A DNA stretch of 7,989 bases from an uncultured Oscillospiraceae bacterium (GTDB lineage Bacteria; Bacillota; Clostridia; Oscillospirales; Oscillospiraceae): positions 1-7,989 of the forward strand of contig CAJOFW010000086.1 in the NCBI GenBank assembly GCA_905234005.1. Direction: 5' to 3'. Below the pieces are notes generated by a model. That model ran no database searches. It saw only the letters and a program-made list of their open reading frames with translations, and was not told where the DNA came from. Of the stretch, positions 5,231-7,989 are shown one piece after another. Position numbers and translations under genes: made by a program. Positions within the stretch are counted from its first letter, which is position 1. Each line of letters starts with the position of its first letter.

Positions 5231-6133
5231 ATGTCCGACACCGCCAGTATTTTTCGTCAGATCGGCCGCGCCGTCATCCGTGGACTTGAGGGTCTGGGCC
5301 GACTATTCACCTTCGCCGTCAAGGGCGCGTCGAAGTCCTCGCAGGAATCCAAACTCAAAAAATCCATCGCCGACCACGGCCGGGACACAGACCGCGTCTA
5401 TCGCGAGCTGGGCAAGGCGTATTACGAGCTGTTCGGCGACGCCCCGGCGGCAGAGCTGCGCGAATTCTGCGAAAGGATCGACGACAACCGCGCCGCGCAG
5501 GCCGAGGACCGCGCAAAAATCAGCGACCTGAACCGCGTCTATGAGGCCGAACGCGCCGGCGCCCGGGACGAAGCCCGCGCCCGCCGCGAGGCCGACCGCG
5601 CCGCCGCCGAACGCGACAGAGCCGAGGCCGCGGAGAAGCGCCGCATCGCGCAGGAGGCCGCCCTTCGCGCCCGCGAGGAGGCCGCCCTTCGCGCCCGCGA
5701 GGAGGCCGAGGCTCTCCGCGAAGACGACAGCCCGGACATTCCCTCGTTCATGGAGAGCGGCCCCGCCGCCGTGGACGCGGAGGAGCCGACCATCCGCTTC
5801 GAGCCTGCCCGCGAACCGGAGGTTCGCCGCTTCGAGGCCGCCGTCCCCGAGCGCCCGCCGGTACGCGCCGCGGCGGGGAAGAGCGCCGGCAAGGCGGTGA
5901 ACTACTGGTGGGGCCTGGACACCGGCGTCATCGACGTGTTCAAGGGCGCGAAGTCCGAGCTCCGCGTCGCCGTGATGGGCGAGCTGGACGCGATCCTCGG
6001 CGACTTCATCCCCGGCTCCGACGACTTCATCCCCGCCCCCGACGCCGCCCCCGCACCGGACGACGCCGCCTCCGGCGATGACGCGCCCGTATCGGACGAC
6101 GCCGCCCCCGGCGACGCCGGCGAAGCGCCGTAA
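5231..6133 (+). CDS. Hypothetical coiled-coil protein with acidic C-terminus
   Basis: The family is not recognised. The 300-residue product has no signal peptide or clear membrane helix. Residues 1-34 form a basic, amphipathic stretch (IFRQIGRAVIRGLEGLGRLF) that could touch a membrane or partner. Residues 37-70 hold a compact motif (KLKKSIADHGRDTDRVYREL, then GKAYYELFGD) of a kind seen in small Firmicute proteins. About 75-165 is a long Ala/Arg/Glu heptad-like helix with a perfect duplication of EAALRARE (142-149 and 150-157). A charged linker follows, then a distinct hydrophobic block with NYWWGLDTGVIDVFKGAKSE (224-243) and AVMGELDAILGDFIP (247-261). The end is a repetitive Asp/Ala/Pro tail. 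GGGAGGA precedes the ATG by 7 bases, and the gene has its own promoter and terminator, so it is a monocistronic unit. A scaffold or cell-envelope role is only a guess. Confidence 0.75.
   Translation: MSDTASIFRQIGRAVIRGLEGLGRLFTFAVKGASKSSQESKLKKSIADHGRDTDRVYRELGKAYYELFGDAPAAELREFCERIDDNRAAQAEDRAKISDLNRVYEAERAGARDEARARREADRAAAERDRAEAAEKRRIAQEAALRAREEAALRAREEAEALREDDSPDIPSFMESGPAAVDAEEPTIRFEPAREPEVRRFEAAVPERPPVRAAAGKSAGKAVNYWWGLDTGVIDVFKGAKSELRVAVMGELDAILGDFIPGSDDFIPAPDAAPAPDDAASGDDAPVSDDAAPGDAGEAP
5654..5701 (+). repeat. 24-bp perfect tandem duplication inside the coiled-coil gene
   Basis: Bases 5654-5677 are repeated exactly at 5678-5701, and GAGGCCG resumes a third, truncated unit. Each unit encodes EAALRARE in frame. 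Identity at the nucleotide level, including synonymous positions, points to a recent duplication by slippage. Confidence 0.9.
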
Positions 6134-6159
6134 TCTGCATCATCCAAACGAAAGAGCAG

Positions 6160-6207
6160 CCCCCCGGCAAGCCGCACAGACAGCGGCCCGCCGGGGGGTA
6201 TTCTTTT
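6160..6207 (+). terminator. Terminator of the coiled-coil gene
   Basis: CCCCCCGGC (6160-6168) pairs with GCCGGGGGG (6190-6198). An inner stem GCCGC (6171-6175) with GCGGC (6183-6187) stacks across a small internal loop. TATTCTTTTT follows. On the minus strand the tail is CTGCTCTTTC, which is weaker, so it might also stop murC transcripts less efficiently. Confidence 0.85.
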
Positions 6208-6220
6208 TGCATCTGTTATT

Positions 6221-6247
6221 TACCTTTTCCTGAAAGAAAAAGCATCA
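6221..6247 (+). repeat. Diverged copy of the TTTTTCTTGAAAGAAAAAG intergenic repeat
   Basis: By direct comparison, 6221-6247 matches 7892-7918 at 24 of 27 positions, in the same orientation. The last three bases are the murC stop codon, so the repeat abuts the gene directly. Its palindrome is partly lost here. Confidence 0.7.
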
Positions 6248-7639
6248 GCGCCCGCTTTGGGCGACGAGGGACTCGCCGATCCTGTACACGTCGCCCGCGC
6301 CGACGGTGAGGACGACGTCGCCGGGCGCGACCGTGAACCGGAGCGCCTTCTCCAGCTCCTCGAACGTCGGGAAGAACAGGCTGTTCGGGATATTCCTCGC
6401 CAGATCCTCGGACGAGATGCCGATCGTATTCTGCTCCCGGGCGGCGTAGATCTCCGCGAGGAACGTGAGATCGGGCCGGCGAAGCTGCTCCACGAAGTCG
6501 TCGAACAGCGCCTGCGTGCGGGAATACGTGTGCGGCTGGAATACGACGACCGTGCGCTTGTACCCCATCGGCTCCACGGCGTCGAGCAGGGCGCGCAGCT
6601 CGCTCGGGTGGTGGGCGTAGTCGTCGTACACGTCCGCGCCGTTGAATTTGCCCTTGAACTCGAACCGTCTGTTCGCCCCCCGGAACCCGGCGAGGCCGTA
6701 CTTGACGGCCATCGGCGAGACGCCGAGGGCGATGGCGGCGGCGGCCGCCGCGAGGGCGTTCTTGACGTTGTGCACGCCGGGGACGTTCAGGTGAAGCTGC
6801 ACGAACAGCTCGCCGTCCTTCAGCACGTCGAAATCGGTCTGGGAGCCGCCGGATACGATGTTGACCGCCCGCACGTCGGCCCCCTCCGAGAGGCCGAACG
6901 TCACGACCCGCCGGTCAAGCCCGGCGACGGTGTCCATGGCGTTTTCGTCGTCGGCGTTCACGATGACAAGCCCGTCTTCCGGGACAAGCGCCGCGAATTT
7001 GCGGAACGAGCGCTTGACGGCGTCCAGATCCTTGAAGTAATCAAGGTGATCGGCCTCCACGTCGAGGATGACCGCGATCGTCGGGAAGAACGAGAGGAAG
7101 CTGTCGTAATACTCGCACGACTCCATGATGATCGTATCGCCCCCGCCGACGCGGTGACCGGCCTGCAAAAGCGGCAGCGTGCCGCCGATCATGACGGTCG
7201 GGTCCTGCTCCGCCGCCATGAGGATGTGCGTACACATCGAGGTGGTCGTGGTCTTGCCGTGCGTACCGGCGATGCACAGCGCGTTTTTATACCCCTTCAT
7301 GAGCGAGCCCCACGCCTCCGTGCGCTCGAACACGGGGATGCCGCGCATGTGCGCCGCCTGAATTTCGGGGTTGTCGTCGCGGACGGCGGCGGTGCGGACG
7401 ATGAAGTCGACGTCCGGCGTGATATTCTCCGCGCTGTGGCCGATGTTCACGCGCATACCCCGCGCCTCGAGGTCGATGACCTTCTCGCTGCGGCTGATGT
7501 CGCTGCCGGAGATCGCGAGGCCCTCCCCCTGTAAAACCTCGGCCAGCGGCGCCATGGAGACGCCGCCGATGCCTATGAGATACCCCCGCTTCCCGGGGGT
7601 ACGGAACCTGTCAAACGATGGTCTGTCAGAAGCTTGCAT
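6245..7639 (-). CDS. murC: UDP-N-acetylmuramate--L-alanine ligase (MurC)
   Basis: This cytoplasmic enzyme joins L-alanine to UDP-N-acetylmuramic acid using ATP, the first amino-acid addition in peptidoglycan stem-peptide synthesis. At 464 residues it is a full-length Mur ligase. Domain 1 has the UDP-binding GIGGVSM (23-29). The central ATPase domain has the P-loop GTHGKTTTT (125-133), ESCEYYDSF (173-181) and the metal-site segment EADHLDY (195-201). GVHNVKNALAA (288-298) and ANRRFEFKG (322-330) lead into the C-terminal domain, with YDDYAHHPSE (338-347), FQPHTYSRT (367-375) and GAGD (447-450). The ESCEY/YAHHPSE/QPHTYSRT set distinguishes MurC from MurD, MurE and MurF. The ATG (7639-7637) has GAGGG 6 bases upstream. 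It stands alone, with its own strong promoter and no other mur gene nearby, as is common for murC in Clostridia. No key residue appears missing. Confidence 0.97.
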   Translation of the reverse strand: MQASDRPSFDRFRTPGKRGYLIGIGGVSMAPLAEVLQGEGLAISGSDISRSEKVIDLEARGMRVNIGHSAENITPDVDFIVRTAAVRDDNPEIQAAHMRGIPVFERTEAWGSLMKGYKNALCIAGTHGKTTTTSMCTHILMAAEQDPTVMIGGTLPLLQAGHRVGGGDTIIMESCEYYDSFLSFFPTIAVILDVEADHLDYFKDLDAVKRSFRKFAALVPEDGLVIVNADDENAMDTVAGLDRRVVTFGLSEGADVRAVNIVSGGSQTDFDVLKDGELFVQLHLNVPGVHNVKNALAAAAAAIALGVSPMAVKYGLAGFRGANRRFEFKGKFNGADVYDDYAHHPSELRALLDAVEPMGYKRTVVVFQPHTYSRTQALFDDFVEQLRRPDLTFLAEIYAAREQNTIGISSEDLARNIPNSLFFPTFEELEKALRFTVAPGDVVLTVGAGDVYRIGESLVAQSGR

Positions 7640-7674
7640 GATGATCCCTCTTGCTGTCTCGTGAGATACACACC

Positions 7675-7703
7675 ATTATATGCCCTGCCGCGTGATTTTA
7701 CAA
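7675..7703 (-). promoter_or_regulatory. Sigma-A promoter of murC
   Basis: On the minus strand, TTGTAA (7703-7698), a 17-bp spacer and a consensus TATAAT (7680-7675). The leader is about 30 nt. The upstream edge of the -35 overlaps CAAGCG (7701-7706), part of the adjoining repeat block. Confidence 0.85.
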
Positions 7704-7718
7704 GCGCTGTTTTTTTAT

Positions 7719-7746
7719 CGCTTGCGAAACACATGTTTCGCAAGCG
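7719..7746. repeat. 13-bp perfect inverted repeat
   Basis: CGCTTGCGAAACA (7719-7731) and TGTTTCGCAAGCG (7734-7746) pair around a 2-base centre. A T-run (7710-7716) lies on the wrong side of the stem for a plus-strand terminator and reads as A on the minus strand. CGCTTG (7719-7724) can alternatively pair with CAAGCG (7701-7706). Confidence 0.85.
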
Positions 7747-7750
7747 GGAG

Positions 7751-7795
7751 CTCGCGCTTATCGCACCCGGCTTTGCCGGGTTTGGTCGGCGCGAG
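7751..7795. repeat. Nested inverted repeat
   Basis: CTCGCGC (7751-7757) pairs with GCGCGAG (7789-7795), enclosing a second stem, ACCCGGC (7765-7771) with GCCGGGT (7775-7781), around a TTT loop. Confidence 0.7.
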
Positions 7796-7796
7796 G

Positions 7797-7816
7797 GGCT
7801 CGCCCAGGCTCGCCCA
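7797..7816. repeat. 10-bp tandem direct repeat
   Basis: GGCTCGCCCA occurs at 7797-7806 and again at 7807-7816. Confidence 0.75.
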
Positions 7817-7821
7817 ATGGT

Positions 7822-7855
7822 ATTTTTGCCGAAAAGCGCGGTTTCCGGCAAAAAT
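7822..7855. repeat. 10-bp perfect inverted repeat
   Basis: ATTTTTGCCG (7822-7831) pairs with CGGCAAAAAT (7846-7855). Inner AAA/TTT pairing extends it past a one-base bulge. Confidence 0.8.
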
Positions 7856-7867
7856 GATTCCACTTTA

Positions 7868-7887
7868 TTCGCGCCTTTCGGCGCGAA
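7868..7887. repeat. 8-bp inverted repeat
   Basis: TTCGCGCC (7868-7875) pairs with GGCGCGAA (7880-7887) around a TTTC loop. Confidence 0.75.
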
Positions 7888-7890
7888 CTT

Positions 7891-7916
7891 ATACTTTTTC
7901 TTGAAAGAAAAAGTAT
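7891..7916. repeat. 12-bp perfect palindrome of the TTTTTCTTGAAAGAAAAAG repeat
   Basis: ATACTTTTTCTT (7891-7902) pairs with AAGAAAAAGTAT (7905-7916) around GA. A diverged copy lies at 6221-6247. This looks like a dispersed intergenic repeat of the host genome. Confidence 0.85.
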
Positions 7917-7989
7917 CAAAAAGAACTTTGTATTCGCTTCAAAAAGACAGCGTTTCCAAGACTTTGCGCCCGGTAACGAAACGGAGCTT

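Larger units (their letters stand above)
7704..7989. other. Gene-free stretch built of inverted repeats
   Basis: No reading frame here has a plausible ribosome binding site or protein composition. From 7719 to 7916 at least five separate stem-loops and one tandem repeat lie almost end to end, listed individually. After 7917 the sequence is AT-rich, with one copy of TTTGTATTCGCT (7927-7938), and nothing recognisable follows to the window end. Confidence 0.7.

Noticed and set aside
6257..7534. 425-codon plus-strand open frame opposite murC
   Set aside because: It is the complement of a well-conserved murC, its composition is Arg/Asp/Val/His repeats, and no initiation signals are seen.
7710..7746. 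T-run plus hairpin as an intrinsic terminator
   Set aside because: The T-run precedes the stem on the plus strand and reads as A after the stem on the minus strand, so neither orientation gives a stem followed by U.
7573..7904. Small open frames in the repeat block (both strands)
   Set aside because: They run through perfect inverted repeats and the murC promoter and have no ribosome binding site.
7704..7916. CRISPR array
   Set aside because: The repeats differ from each other and are inverted rather than direct with uniform spacers; no cas gene is present.

Overview
The window looks like chromosomal DNA from a GC-rich, low-skew member of the Clostridia, probably an Oscillospiraceae/Ruminococcaceae-type gut Firmicute. 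The grounds are a PolC-type DNA polymerase III C-terminus (a polymerase typical of Firmicutes), strong GGAGG ribosome binding sites, sigma-A-like promoters in AT-richer gaps, and AT-rich 'TTTTTCTTGAAAGAAAAAG' intergenic repeats. The lineage is an inference; no rRNA or other taxonomic marker is present. I see no phage, IS transposase, CRISPR array, tRNA or rRNA.

Layout from left to right: (1) the last 46 codons of polC (+). (2) A monocistronic six-helix HdeD/DUF308-like membrane protein (+), with its own extended -10 promoter and a leader hairpin, ending at a strong hairpin terminator that it shares with the convergent gene. (3) An LtrA-family membrane protein (-), whose sigma-A promoter is embedded in a perfect 10-bp inverted repeat that looks like an operator. 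(4) A tight three-gene operon (-) in the order VTC-domain protein, DUF4956 membrane protein, ComEC-like metallo-beta-lactamase-fold lipoprotein; both junctions overlap (8 bp and 4 bp). (5) A divergent intergenic region of about 300 bp with 11-bp phased half-sites upstream of the VTC operon and a clean promoter for the gene on the other side. (6) An orphan alanine/arginine/glutamate-rich coiled-coil protein (+) with an internal 24-bp tandem duplication and a good terminator. (7) murC (-), monocistronic, with a near-consensus promoter. (8) A final gene-free stretch of about 290 bp packed with perfect inverted repeats, including a repeat whose diverged copy abuts the murC stop codon.

How the genes relate: polC and murC are housekeeping genes (replication and peptidoglycan precursor synthesis) and appear to be independent units. 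The unit most likely to act as a system is the VTC/DUF4956/MBL operon. VTC domains make inorganic polyphosphate from ATP in characterised eukaryotic members, and DUF4956 membrane proteins are recurrent neighbours of VTC domains in bacteria. The third gene would add a lipid-anchored, extracytoplasmic metallohydrolase. Together they suggest a membrane-associated polyphosphate or phosphate-polymer module, possibly under phosphate control, but none of the sequence proves the substrate. The HdeD-like and LtrA-like genes are stress-associated membrane families of unknown biochemical function.
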